NCBI GenBank assembly: GCA_910578845.1
Contig: CAJTSL010000088.1
Coordinates: 3,058 to 8,847, forward strand
Direction of reading: 5' to 3'
From: an uncultured Lachnospiraceae bacterium
Lineage (GTDB): Bacteria; Bacillota; Clostridia; Lachnospirales; Lachnospiraceae
Length of the DNA stretch: 5,790 nucleotides
Shown: piece after piece, positions 1 through 5,755 of the stretch
Layout of the letters: each line of letters starts with the position of its first letter
Numbering within the stretch: the stretch's first letter is position 1
Made by a program: the position numbers and the translations under genes
Notes under the pieces: model-generated
Told to the model about the DNA's origin: nothing
What the model saw: only the letters and a program-made list of their open reading frames with translations
The model's database searches: none

Positions 1-157
1 ATTTGTATACTGTGCAGTTGCCAAAACTTAGTTTCGCAATCACCTATTCATCATCTCCATAAGTAATTACAAAATTCCCTTTCCATAAGCAAAGTTTGGC
101 CGAAATGAACAAATTAGGGAAAGTTGCCACCGCATCCACTTAATGGATTGCAGCTCC
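1..157. other. Non-coding left edge with short degenerate repeats
   Basis: No convincing gene is visible between the window edge and the stop of the leucine-rich-repeat gene. The stretch is rich in small repeats. A GTTGCC motif recurs at 17-22 and 123-128. GCCAAAACTT near 21-30 is an imperfect inverted copy of AAAGTTTGGC at 91-100. CTTTCC at 79-84 is inverted relative to GGAAAG at 118-123. A bulged hairpin lies at 132-151. On the minus strand a GTG at 43-41, preceded by a GGAG ten bases upstream, opens a frame that stays open to the edge for 14 codons. That is too short to call as a gene. The mix of repeats could be the remnant of a mobile-element end or simply an intergenic region. Confidence 0.4.
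132..151 (-). other. Short bulged hairpin just after the leucine-rich-repeat gene
   Basis: GCATCCA and TGGAT(T)GC pair around a CTTAA loop, giving seven pairs with one bulged base, starting seven bases past the stop codon at 158-160. The position fits a transcription end for the minus-strand block. However, no run of T follows on the minus strand (the next bases are GGTGGC), so it is not a canonical intrinsic terminator. It could be a 3' end stabilising structure or chance. Confidence 0.3.
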
Positions 158-1087
158 CTATTCCCAATCCAACGCAGTCCATATCCCTGCCTCTTGCTGT
201 CTGTCTTGCCACTTTTGCAATAGATACGCCTTAAGTTCAATATTGTCTTCGCCTAAATCATCTAAGGCATCATGTATGTTCTCTTCACTGATGCCACCAA
301 TTTCATATAATTTATCACAATAGGATAACTTATTCCCCGGGCATGCCTTCAAGGCTTCCCATGCGGCTTCGTCGGTGCTTCCTTTTGTCCTTTCCCGTAA
401 ATATGCCGTCAAATGCCGCTTCATGACGGTTGTCATCTTTGCCGGATGTAATAACCGCAAAAAGGCAACATTTGCTTTCCGACAGGCATGTTTGCGCAGA
501 CAGGCTTCTTGCTTCGCGCCCATATCCTCTTCCGCGCAATATACCAAATCTTTCAAGATGCTCTCCTCCGGTTCCTTTAAAAATGCAAGAATACAGGCAT
601 CCACGCTTTGATACCAGCTATCGCTCCCAACCTGAAACGGGGAAAGCAGATATTCCGCCTCCAAAACAGTCACCGCTACAGCAAGCAGGCTTGCAAAGCC
701 TTTGTCCTCCCCTGTGAGCAAAATCTCTTGCAGTTTATCCGACTTTTGGAAGACATGTCTGCCAAAGGAAATCTCTTTTTTAGGGAATTCTATCTTATGC
801 AGCATACGACACCCGGAAAATGCCCAGTCACCCACTACTTCTATGGTATGAGGAAGCTTAGCGCTTCGCAGATACCGGTTCCCGAAAAAGGCTTTTTTAC
901 CGACTGCGGTCACCGTCCGCCCTTCTATCTGTGCCGGAATCACAATCTCCTCCGCATCGCCTCTATAAGAAACGATACAGAGCGTACCGTTTCCGGCGCA
1001 GCTTGCATGGCTCTGCCCTAAGATATCATAGGAAAGGATTCCTCCCGGTATCGGAATCTGTTCTGTCATATACATATTTTCCACCAA
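158..1087 (-). CDS. Cytoplasmic leucine-rich-repeat (BspA-type) protein
   Basis: The 309-residue frame has two parts. Residues about 35-125 carry BspA-like (LRR_5) repeats, visible as the pattern IVIPAQIEGRTVTAVGKKAF, then KLPHTIEVVGDWAFSGC, then IEFPKKEISFGRHVF. Residues about 130-309 are predicted mostly helical, rich in charged residues and Cys, and end in LKAYLLQKWQDRQ. I do not recognise a named domain there. There is no signal peptide or membrane segment, so it is probably intracellular, unlike many BspA-type surface proteins. The frame opens with a TTG at 1085-1087. A better start is the ATG at 1073-1075 (MYMTEQIP), five bases after a GGTGG stretch, or the ATG two codons later. It begins 11 to 25 bases after the response regulator stop, so co-transcription is very likely. 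A role as protein-protein interaction partner in that signalling unit is inference. Confidence 0.85.
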   Translation of the reverse strand: MVENMYMTEQIPIPGGILSYDILGQSHASCAGNGTLCIVSYRGDAEEIVIPAQIEGRTVTAVGKKAFFGNRYLRSAKLPHTIEVVGDWAFSGCRMLHKIEFPKKEISFGRHVFQKSDKLQEILLTGEDKGFASLLAVAVTVLEAEYLLSPFQVGSDSWYQSVDACILAFLKEPEESILKDLVYCAEEDMGAKQEACLRKHACRKANVAFLRLLHPAKMTTVMKRHLTAYLRERTKGSTDEAAWEALKACPGNKLSYCDKLYEIGGISEENIHDALDDLGEDNIELKAYLLQKWQDRQQEAGIWTALDWE

Positions 1088-1098
1088 ACCATCCGCTT

Positions 1099-1827
1099 TT
1101 ATAGCTGTGGCTCAAATTTGTACCCCATGCCCCAAATTGTCTTAATCATATCGCCTTTCTCCCCCATTTTGCTACGGAGTTTTTTCACATGGGTGTCAAT
1201 TGTCCTTGCATCGCCAAAATAGTCATAGTTCCAGACACTATTCAAAATTTTCTCTCTTGATAGCGCAATTCCTTGATTTTCTATGAAATAAGATAAAAGC
1301 TCAAATTCTTTATAGCTTAATTCTACCTGCTTGCCCTCTATCGTTACAATATGTGCAGCCTTATTGATGGAAATGCCACCTGATTCTAACATGTCGTCGG
1401 CACTGACCTGATTCGTCCTTCTTAGAATTGCCTCAACCCGGGCAACCAGGATTTTGGGACTGAACGGTTTGGATATATATTCATCCACGCCAAGCTCGAA
1501 TCCCTGTAATTCGTCTCTCTCGTCCGCCTTCGCCGTCAGCATGATAATCGGCACGCCCGAATAAGCGCGGATTTCTTTACACACCTGCCAGCCGTCTAAT
1601 TTGGGCATCATCACATCTAAAATCACCAATGCAATATCGTTCTGGGCGAAAAAAATATCCAATGCCTGAGAGCCGTCCTCTGCTTCCACAACATCGTAAT
1701 TATTTTTCGTAAGGAAGTCTTTTACAAGTTTCCGCATACGGCTTTCGTCGTCTACTACCAATATTTTCAATCTCTCCACCGGAAAAACCATCCTTTCTTC
1801 AACCATGCTGTCACATTGCGATATCAT
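1099..1827 (-). CDS. OmpR/PhoB-family response regulator (DNA-binding)
   Basis: This is a full-length two-component response regulator of 242 residues. The receiver domain (about 20-137) has the acidic pair D26-D27, the phospho-acceptor D71 in LVILDVMMPKLDGW, the switch residues T98 and Y117, and the conserved lysine K120 in SKPF. The winged-helix Trans_reg_C domain (about 145-241) shows LSYKEFELL, the recognition-helix stretch ARTIDTHVKKLRSKM and the terminal hairpin IWGMGYKFE. It should bind DNA as a dimer when phosphorylated. The start is uncertain. The ATG at 1825-1827 has an AGGA 11 bases upstream. The ATG at 1789-1791 abuts GAAGAAAGG, and a GTG four codons further in would give a family-typical N-terminus (VERLKILVVDDE). 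No histidine kinase is encoded in the window, so the partner kinase is unknown. It lies between a one-TM protein and a leucine-rich-repeat gene on the same strand. Confidence 0.96.
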   Translation of the reverse strand: MISQCDSMVEERMVFPVERLKILVVDDESRMRKLVKDFLTKNNYDVVEAEDGSQALDIFFAQNDIALVILDVMMPKLDGWQVCKEIRAYSGVPIIMLTAKADERDELQGFELGVDEYISKPFSPKILVARVEAILRRTNQVSADDMLESGGISINKAAHIVTIEGKQVELSYKEFELLSYFIENQGIALSREKILNSVWNYDYFGDARTIDTHVKKLRSKMGEKGDMIKTIWGMGYKFEPQL

Positions 1828-1850
1828 TTTTTAGTATATCCTGTAATTAT

Positions 1851-1864
1851 GTCAGAATTGTGAC
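1851..1864. promoter_or_regulatory. Imperfect 14-bp palindrome before the response regulator
   Basis: GTCAGAATTGTGAC matches its own reverse complement at 12 of 14 positions, with perfect GTCA/TGAC ends. It lies 24 to 37 bases upstream of the regulator's first ATG, in the 63-base gap after the one-TM gene. It could be an operator, for example for autoregulation. OmpR-family regulators more often use direct repeats, so the assignment is speculative. I see no well-spaced -35/-10 pair in this gap. Confidence 0.3.
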
Positions 1865-1890
1865 GAAACAGCCGTATCTGTAAAGAAATT

Positions 1891-2439
1891 TTATGGCGTA
1901 TCGAGCTTCCGCTCCGCTTCCCGCAGCTCCTTCTCCCTTTGTGTGAGCTCTTGTTCCCATTCGGAATACTCATTGAGGATTTTCGTTCGATAATTGATAA
2001 TATTGGGATAATCGCTTTTCAAAGATATGACAAACATCGAAACAATGACGATCACCATAATGATATTCAAACAGACCGACGTCTGGAACCGGCCTTTATA
2101 CTCTGGCCGTCTGGAAGCAATGCTCCGCTGGATGGAACGGTTCGCTTCCGTTTTGTTACTGAAAGTCACATTGAGCGGAATCGGCCTGATTTTGTCTTCC
2201 TGTATGCCGCATCGCTTCAAATGTTCCTGTATTTGTAATAAATAGGCATAGCCGATCGGCGTTTGGAATATTCTTGTATCCAACGCTTTATGATAGAGCA
2301 TGAGCACATTTTGTGGTTTCCGGTAATCCAGATTATCTTCCAGGTTTTTGATCCTTTTCTCATCCAGCCTTGCTGCCTCAGCATCCGCAGATGTAGCAAA
2401 ATGATACCCCTCTACAATTAAGCCGTCGTTCATTTCCAT
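1891..2439 (-). CDS. Small one-TM protein with C-terminal coiled coil, function unknown
   Basis: I cannot assign this 182-residue protein to a named family. Residues 1-118 are hydrophilic and predicted helical, with a soluble-looking segment (EGYHFATSADAEAARLDEKR, then VLMLYHKALDTRIFQTPIGYAYLLQIQEHL). A single membrane helix spans about 121-140. Residues about 153-179 are heptad-like and highly charged (YSEWEQELTQREKELREAER), typical of a coiled coil. There is no N-terminal signal peptide. The basic stretch before the helix (RSIASRRPEYKGR) suggests the N-terminal part is cytoplasmic and the coiled coil external. The start at 2437-2439 has a poor ribosome site. The ATG at 2431-2433 overlaps the TGA of a ten-codon upstream frame as ATGA and may be used by coupling. 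It is the first gene after the strong promoter at 2560-2589 and precedes the response regulator by 63 bases. A sensing or scaffolding role beside the regulator is inference. Confidence 0.85.
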   Translation of the reverse strand: MEMNDGLIVEGYHFATSADAEAARLDEKRIKNLEDNLDYRKPQNVLMLYHKALDTRIFQTPIGYAYLLQIQEHLKRCGIQEDKIRPIPLNVTFSNKTEANRSIQRSIASRRPEYKGRFQTSVCLNIIMVIVIVSMFVISLKSDYPNIINYRTKILNEYSEWEQELTQREKELREAERKLDTP

Positions 2440-2462
2440 TCTTTAAACCCATGCCTTTCCAT
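2430..2462 (-). CDS. Possible ten-codon leader peptide
   Basis: ATG at 2460-2462 opens the frame MERHGFKEWK, which ends in TGA at 2430-2432. That TGA overlaps the ATG at 2431-2433, the second methionine of the downstream one-TM protein, as ATGA, an arrangement typical of translational coupling. A purine stretch AGAGG lies only two bases upstream of the ATG, which is closer than ideal. The downstream gene otherwise lacks a good ribosome site, which makes coupling attractive. With so few codons it could easily be chance. Confidence 0.25.
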   Translation of the reverse strand: MERHGFKEWK

Positions 2463-2552
2463 TGCCTCTATGTTAAAAATGAGACAAAACTTAAAATTGG
2501 TTCTCACCTAAGTATATGATGCTTAAGTAAGAACCAAAATAAACACTTTTGC
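2440..2552 (-). promoter_or_regulatory. Transcribed leader of the signalling block
   Basis: From the promoter at 2560-2589, transcription should start near 2553, leaving about 113 untranslated bases before the one-TM gene. The leader holds the 16-bp stem-loop at 2497-2537, then T-rich stretches (TTTTAAG and TTTTG immediately after, and ATTTTTA near 2474-2480), then the purine-rich AGAGG and GGAAAGG near the start codon. I do not recognise a known riboswitch or T-box; no T-box sequence was seen. It may be a cis-acting control leader. Confidence 0.45.
2493..2537 (-). terminator. Long stem-loop with short T tract: attenuator or terminator candidate
   Basis: On the minus strand TTGGTTCTTACTTAAG (2537-2522) pairs along its whole length with CTTAGGTGAGAACCAA (2512-2497) around a nine-base loop. 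That gives 16 continuous pairs, two of them G-U. TTTT follows directly on the minus strand (2496-2493), with TTTTG a few bases later; no such tract follows on the plus strand, which fixes the orientation. The stem lies about 16 bases downstream of the predicted start of transcription, inside the leader, not after a gene. It may therefore stop part of the transcription before the one-TM gene. The U tract is short, so termination would be partial. As DNA, the same arms could be an inverted operator pair. Confidence 0.55.
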
Positions 2553-2559
2553 CGTATCC

Positions 2560-2589
2560 ATATTAACTGACTTTTAGAAGGATTGTCAA
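2560..2589 (-). promoter_or_regulatory. Sigma-A-type promoter of the one-TM/regulator/LRR block
   Basis: On the minus strand a perfect TTGACA (2589-2584) is followed after 18 bases by TAATAT (2565-2560), a one-mismatch -10 box. An alternative reading is TTAATA with 17 bases. It begins 22 bases after the stop of the SH3-domain gene and points at the one-TM gene. It is the only strong housekeeping promoter I see in the window, and it separates the downstream signalling genes from the upstream envelope genes. Confidence 0.8.
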
Positions 2590-2610
2590 GTATTTACGCA
2601 TGAAATTTTA

Positions 2611-3225
2611 TCAATTATTCCAATCTTCTACTTTGATCTTTTTCTGATATGGTTTTCTTGGTTCTTCCTCCTGCCTCGATTTGACAGCCGAGATAATGCC
2701 GATTGCAAAAATAGCAACGACAAGCAGGATAATGACCCCGCCCCATATTTTGGATTGCTTTGCCTCCATATTGTATTTCTCTACCGTTTCCACGACTAAT
2801 TTTCCTTCTTCTTCATTCGCTGACATTTCAGCATCCAGACCTTCTACATCCATTTCTTGCATCTGCAAAGCATTTTTATCTACATACCCAACCTTACCCT
2901 GATAAAGAACCTGATACCATCCGTCCGCAGTCTCACCTGTTACAAAAATAAGCGCTCCTGTTTCATAAGTCATTAGCGTCTCCGCCCCCGCTTCCGGTCG
3001 TGCCTTCATATCGACACTTCTGTTCACGGACATAATCTGGCTAAGGCTAGTCACATTTTCTTCTGTTCCTGACAATGGCTCCGTTATCTCCGGTGCGCCT
3101 TCCGTTTCTGAAAACGCTTCTGTCTGTGCGGTCGTTTCGCTTGGCGCGGCAAGCACATCCATGACGCCCCTACTGCCTCCTAAAATCCCCCAACAGATCC
3201 CGATCATTACTAATACTCTTTTCAT
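2611..3225 (-). CDS. Secreted, membrane-anchored SH3-domain protein
   Basis: This 204-residue protein has a signal peptide at 1-27 (MKRVLVMIGICWGILGG, likely cut after LAA). A Thr/Glu/Ser-rich linker follows at about 28-62. A bacterial SH3 (SH3_3) domain at about 65-121 shows VNRSVDMKARPEAGAETLM, GWYQVLYQGKVGYVD and the ending KNALQM. Next come an acidic linker (about 124-157), a membrane helix at 160-181 and a basic cytoplasmic tail. The topology is an external SH3 domain held by a C-terminal anchor. Bacterial SH3 domains commonly bind cell-wall peptides or envelope proteins; the ligand here is unknown, and no catalytic domain is attached. The start is firm: AAAGGAGT lies nine bases upstream (3235-3242) and the signal peptide begins there. 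The first 56 bases overlap the end of the preceding membrane-protein gene in another frame, so the two are very probably translationally coupled. Confidence 0.9.
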   Translation of the reverse strand: MKRVLVMIGICWGILGGSRGVMDVLAAPSETTAQTEAFSETEGAPEITEPLSGTEENVTSLSQIMSVNRSVDMKARPEAGAETLMTYETGALIFVTGETADGWYQVLYQGKVGYVDKNALQMQEMDVEGLDAEMSANEEEGKLVVETVEKYNMEAKQSKIWGGVIILLVVAIFAIGIISAVKSRQEEEPRKPYQKKIKVEDWNN

Positions 3226-4597
3226 TTTCTATGTACTCCTTTCCTGGCTGGATATTTAAGGTATTTTTATACAATTCCTTTAATGACTCTTTTCGCAGCT
3301 TTATGCTCGTTACTTCCATTCTTGCTTCCTCATAATGGATGGCAAATAGAAACAGTAACAGATAAATTGTCACTGTGTTCACATCCGGCGTCCAGAACAA
3401 AAGCTGGAGCAAGAAAATGGAAGAAACCAAAATCAGGAACCCTGTAACAGGTCTGTCGAAAGCAAACTTCCGGCACATCTTCCTGGCTAATACGGCTACA
3501 AGAGCGATCAGTAAAATGCCGCCTGCCATCCCCATCTGACGGAAAACATAAGAAAAACTACTATTATTTTGGCGGATTCCTTCTAGCAAAGGAGCCACAA
3601 AGCTATGGAAAGGTTCTCCTGCAATTATTGTCCCAGAAAGGAAAAGCAAAATAGTTCTCATCAATACTTGATAGCCTCGCCGCATTTTCCGCAACACAAG
3701 CCGCTCTAAGTCTATCTTCTCTGGGATCTCCTCCCAATAACGGAAGTAAATTAACCCGCCAATGAGTAATAACAAATCTATATACATGCTATGTTGTAAA
3801 GTAGAAGGTATCTTTTCCTGTGCAGTTACCATATTTCCCATCAAAAGGCTCCTGTTGCTTAACATGAAAACAAATAAGAAAAACAATTGCATGTCCCTTT
3901 TCACGAGTTTAGCAGTTGGCCGAAGGACGATTGGCATTGCCAGAAAGTAAATCGCCAATATCCAAAAACTTAAAATATCATGGTTCAAAAGAAGCGCCAA
4001 AAGCGTAATCGCAAAAACCAGTAAGTAGAAGCTAGCGCGCAGCCTATCTTTGCAAAAGCAATATAAATAAACGCTGCACATACAGACCAAAAGCAAATAA
4101 GATGCCGCCTCCCCGGAATTTTCCCACATCATCTCCCGTATAACTGATTCCCTACCTGTCACACAGCCAAAAACAAATACGCCTGCGACAAGCAGCCCGC
4201 TATAAACAATGATCTCAAAATACAATTTACGGCATATAATTCGTTCCGAGAATACAAGATATAACAGGGCAAATGCAATGGCGACTGCATTAGCTGAAAA
4301 ATCAATCGCGTCTTTTTCCGCATCTGCAAAGAGAAAGAACACTGTTAATGCCAGCTCATAACCGACCACTATGAGCGCTGCAATAGCCGTCCGGTCCTTT
4401 CTAAAAAAGAGCGTCCGCTTTCCCAGCTTATCCACGAAATTGTTGGCAACTGTTAAGACAGACACGCTCAGGAAAAGAATCAGGACATATAGCGGAAATC
4501 CTGTAATTTCTATATTGAAAACAAAAACCATCGACAGGGTGAATAAAAAACCGATGCAAATGTCTGTTAAATATACCTTTTTGCACGCAGTATACAT
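3170..4597 (-). CDS. Polytopic membrane protein (about 14 TM), function unknown
   Basis: The 475-residue protein is almost entirely hydrophobic. I count about 14 likely helices, near 11-30, 33-52, 70-91, 101-118, 127-146, 165-182, 187-204, 206-225, 236-254, 270-286, 311-328, 355-372, 384-402 and 406-421. They are followed by a charged cytoplasmic tail of about 54 residues. A larger loop with NNSS lies at 329-353. I see no signature motif for a named transporter. The size and topology resemble polysaccharide polymerases, O-antigen-ligase-like proteins or flippases, and its neighbour is an acyltransferase, but this is context only. The ATG at 4595-4597 has AAGGA eight bases upstream (4606-4610). 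It starts 102 bases after the acyltransferase stop, and its last 56 bases contain the ribosome site and start of the SH3 gene. Confidence 0.85.
   Translation of the reverse strand: MYTACKKVYLTDICIGFLFTLSMVFVFNIEITGFPLYVLILFLSVSVLTVANNFVDKLGKRTLFFRKDRTAIAALIVVGYELALTVFFLFADAEKDAIDFSANAVAIAFALLYLVFSERIICRKLYFEIIVYSGLLVAGVFVFGCVTGRESVIREMMWENSGEAASYLLLVCMCSVYLYCFCKDRLRASFYLLVFAITLLALLLNHDILSFWILAIYFLAMPIVLRPTAKLVKRDMQLFFLFVFMLSNRSLLMGNMVTAQEKIPSTLQHSMYIDLLLLIGGLIYFRYWEEIPEKIDLERLVLRKMRRGYQVLMRTILLFLSGTIIAGEPFHSFVAPLLEGIRQNNSSFSYVFRQMGMAGGILLIALVAVLARKMCRKFAFDRPVTGFLILVSSIFLLQLLFWTPDVNTVTIYLLLFLFAIHYEEARMEVTSIKLRKESLKELYKNTLNIQPGKEYIENEKSISNDRDLLGDFRRQ
3235..3242 (-). promoter_or_regulatory. Ribosome binding site of the SH3 gene, inside the preceding gene
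   Basis: AAAGGAGT sits nine bases before the ATG at 3223-3225. It is embedded in the codons for GKEY near residues 452-455 of the membrane protein. Its strength decides the SH3 start in favour of this ATG over the internal methionine at residue 22, which would lose the signal peptide. Confidence 0.8.
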
Positions 4598-4672
4598 TAG
4601 TGATTTCCTTTCTATATGATAAAGGGATATATTTCTTAGGTTATACCTTTTTGCTATTCGTACTTGACTTGG

Positions 4673-4698
4673 CTCGTTGCCCGCGGGAATAAAACGAG
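4673..4698 (-). other. Inverted repeat after the acyltransferase gene
   Basis: CTCGTT (minus-strand 4698-4693) pairs with AACGAG (4678-4673). The 14-base loop contains CCCGCGGG, itself a perfect palindrome, so a compound hairpin can form. It begins just past the TGA at 4700-4702, in the 102-base gap before the next gene. No T run follows, so it is not a standard intrinsic terminator. It may stabilise the transcript end or be partly read through; I see no good promoter between it and the next gene. Confidence 0.4.
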
Positions 4699-4699
4699 G

Positions 4700-5725
4700 T
4701 CATAGGCGTTTTAATCTGTGGTTACAGCCCCCGCATATCTTGTAAGATATTTCAACCATGCATGGCACTAGTATGCAAACCAGATAAAATATTTTGATAT
4801 GGCTTATCCCTATCTTTTCACAGACTTCCAACAGATTCAAATGTATTAAATAATAAAATAATGAACGCTTCCCGATATAGCGCATCACGTCAGAGCAAAG
4901 GCGGATCCTCGCACATAAGGCACATATGAAAACACTTAAACAGATCCCCGCCAAAACTTTGCACAAATCTATGCCTAGATAATGTCCCTTTCCATAAGTG
5001 AATACCCCCCCCGATAGGATAAATGCGCTACCGGATACGAACAGACATGTCGCCCACTTTTTGGGCATGACATCAATTATCTTTTTCTCTAAATAACCGG
5101 CTAACATACCAAATGGGAACAAAAACAAACCATTATACCAGCGCGGATTACAATCAAATATATAAAATAATGCCGCCACAGCAATGCTTCCTAAAAAGCT
5201 TAAAATAACCAGTCTTTTCTTCTTCCCACGCGATATTTCCCAGGAAATATAAAAAATGAAATATTGTATCATAATGGCAACGATGAACCACGCACCCAAA
5301 AAGCTATAAAAGAACAGCCATTGCAAACTGAAATTATGATCCTGCCACATGATGGCCAGGCAGGCAAGAAATTGGATCACTACCGAAGGGACATACACAG
5401 CTGATAAACGCTTCTGCCAAAATGCCACGCCCAAACTTTTCCTGTCTGCATATGCCTTATAAATCCCATAACCGGAGATAAAGAAAAAAATCAATACGCC
5501 CATGCCTCCAGTGACCCTATAAATATGTAGCGCCACGCCGATTCCTTTAAGCTCCTCTTTCATCGGTATGATCAGGTGTGCAAGGATAATGAGACAAGCG
5601 GCGATCCCTTTCCATACATCTGTATCATCCTGATCCAGCAAAACCTTCTTCCCTGCAACACGCCTGACCGGGAACACTGCCAAAAATGGAAAACCAAAAA
5701 AACATATAAAATAAATACCTATCAT
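4700..5725 (-). CDS. Integral-membrane acyltransferase, Acyltransferase_3 family
   Basis: This 341-residue protein matches the family that moves acyl groups (often acetyl) onto surface sugars or other envelope molecules. Visible marks are DVWKGIAACLIILAHL with the likely catalytic H50, GVLIFFFISGYGIYK (76-90, the family's FF..SGF/Y motif), FWQKRLSAVYVP with R106, the AWFIVAIMIQYF stretch (145-156, a conserved helix), the LFLFPFGMLAGY segment (200-211) and SLFYYLIHL (288-296) near the C-terminus. About ten membrane helices are expected, and the length is normal for the family (about 330-400). No periplasmic SGNH domain is fused, so the acceptor is unknown. The start is well supported by AGGAGG ten bases upstream (5736-5741). 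Eight consecutive G at 5005-5012 lie in codons 238-241; loss of one G would give a TAG at 4975-4977 and remove the last roughly 90 residues. The next genes encode a polytopic membrane protein and an SH3 protein. Confidence 0.9.
   Translation of the reverse strand: MIGIYFICFFGFPFLAVFPVRRVAGKKVLLDQDDTDVWKGIAACLIILAHLIIPMKEELKGIGVALHIYRVTGGMGVLIFFFISGYGIYKAYADRKSLGVAFWQKRLSAVYVPSVVIQFLACLAIMWQDHNFSLQWLFFYSFLGAWFIVAIMIQYFIFYISWEISRGKKKRLVILSFLGSIAVAALFYIFDCNPRWYNGLFLFPFGMLAGYLEKKIIDVMPKKWATCLFVSGSAFILSGGVFTYGKGHYLGIDLCKVLAGICLSVFICALCARIRLCSDVMRYIGKRSLFYYLIHLNLLEVCEKIGISHIKIFYLVCILVPCMVEISYKICGGCNHRLKRL
5005..5012 (-). repeat. G8 homopolymer tract in the acyltransferase gene
   Basis: Eight consecutive G (C on the plus strand) span the codons for S238, G239, G240 and V241. 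One base lost leads to TAG at 4975-4977. One base gained shifts into another frame that also ends early (near 4886). The tract is unusually long for a gene of this composition and is the kind of site where replication slippage can switch a gene on and off. Confidence 0.6.
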
Positions 5726-5735
5726 CGTATGTCCC

Positions 5736-5741
5736 CCTCCT
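5736..5741 (-). promoter_or_regulatory. Strong ribosome binding site of the acyltransferase gene
   Basis: A perfect AGGAGG lies ten bases before the ATG at 5723-5725 and fixes that start. TATTAT/TATACT sequences sit immediately upstream but are too close to act as a -10 for a message that includes this site. Confidence 0.75.
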
Positions 5742-5755
5742 AGTATAATAATGAT

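Noticed and set aside
375..1021. Three overlapping plus-strand open frames of 78 to 137 codons
   Set aside because: They lie opposite the leucine-rich-repeat gene, have no ribosome sites or recognisable protein features, and look like antisense shadows.
1839..1885. PhoP-box-like TNACA repeats upstream of the response regulator
   Set aside because: Four TNACA motifs occur on the minus strand, but spacings of about 20, 9 and 8 bases do not fit the regular near-11-base spacing expected for this regulator class.
1939..2399. Open frames of 60 to 99 codons within the one-TM gene on both strands
   Set aside because: They overlap a gene with clear membrane and coiled-coil features and show no independent start signals.
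2497..2537. Reading the 16-bp inverted repeat as a mobile-element terminal repeat
   Set aside because: The arms are only nine bases apart, leaving no room for an element, and the G-U positions plus the T tract fit an RNA hairpin better.
4664..4692. Plus-strand TTGACT with a possible -10 near 4687-4692
   Set aside because: It would drive transcription antisense to the acyltransferase gene, the -10 is poor (GAATAA), and no plus-strand gene follows.
5741..5750. TATTAT/TATACT as a -10 box for the acyltransferase gene
   Set aside because: Transcription would start within the AGGAGG ribosome site at 5736-5741, and no -35 lies at the right distance. The promoter is probably beyond the right edge.
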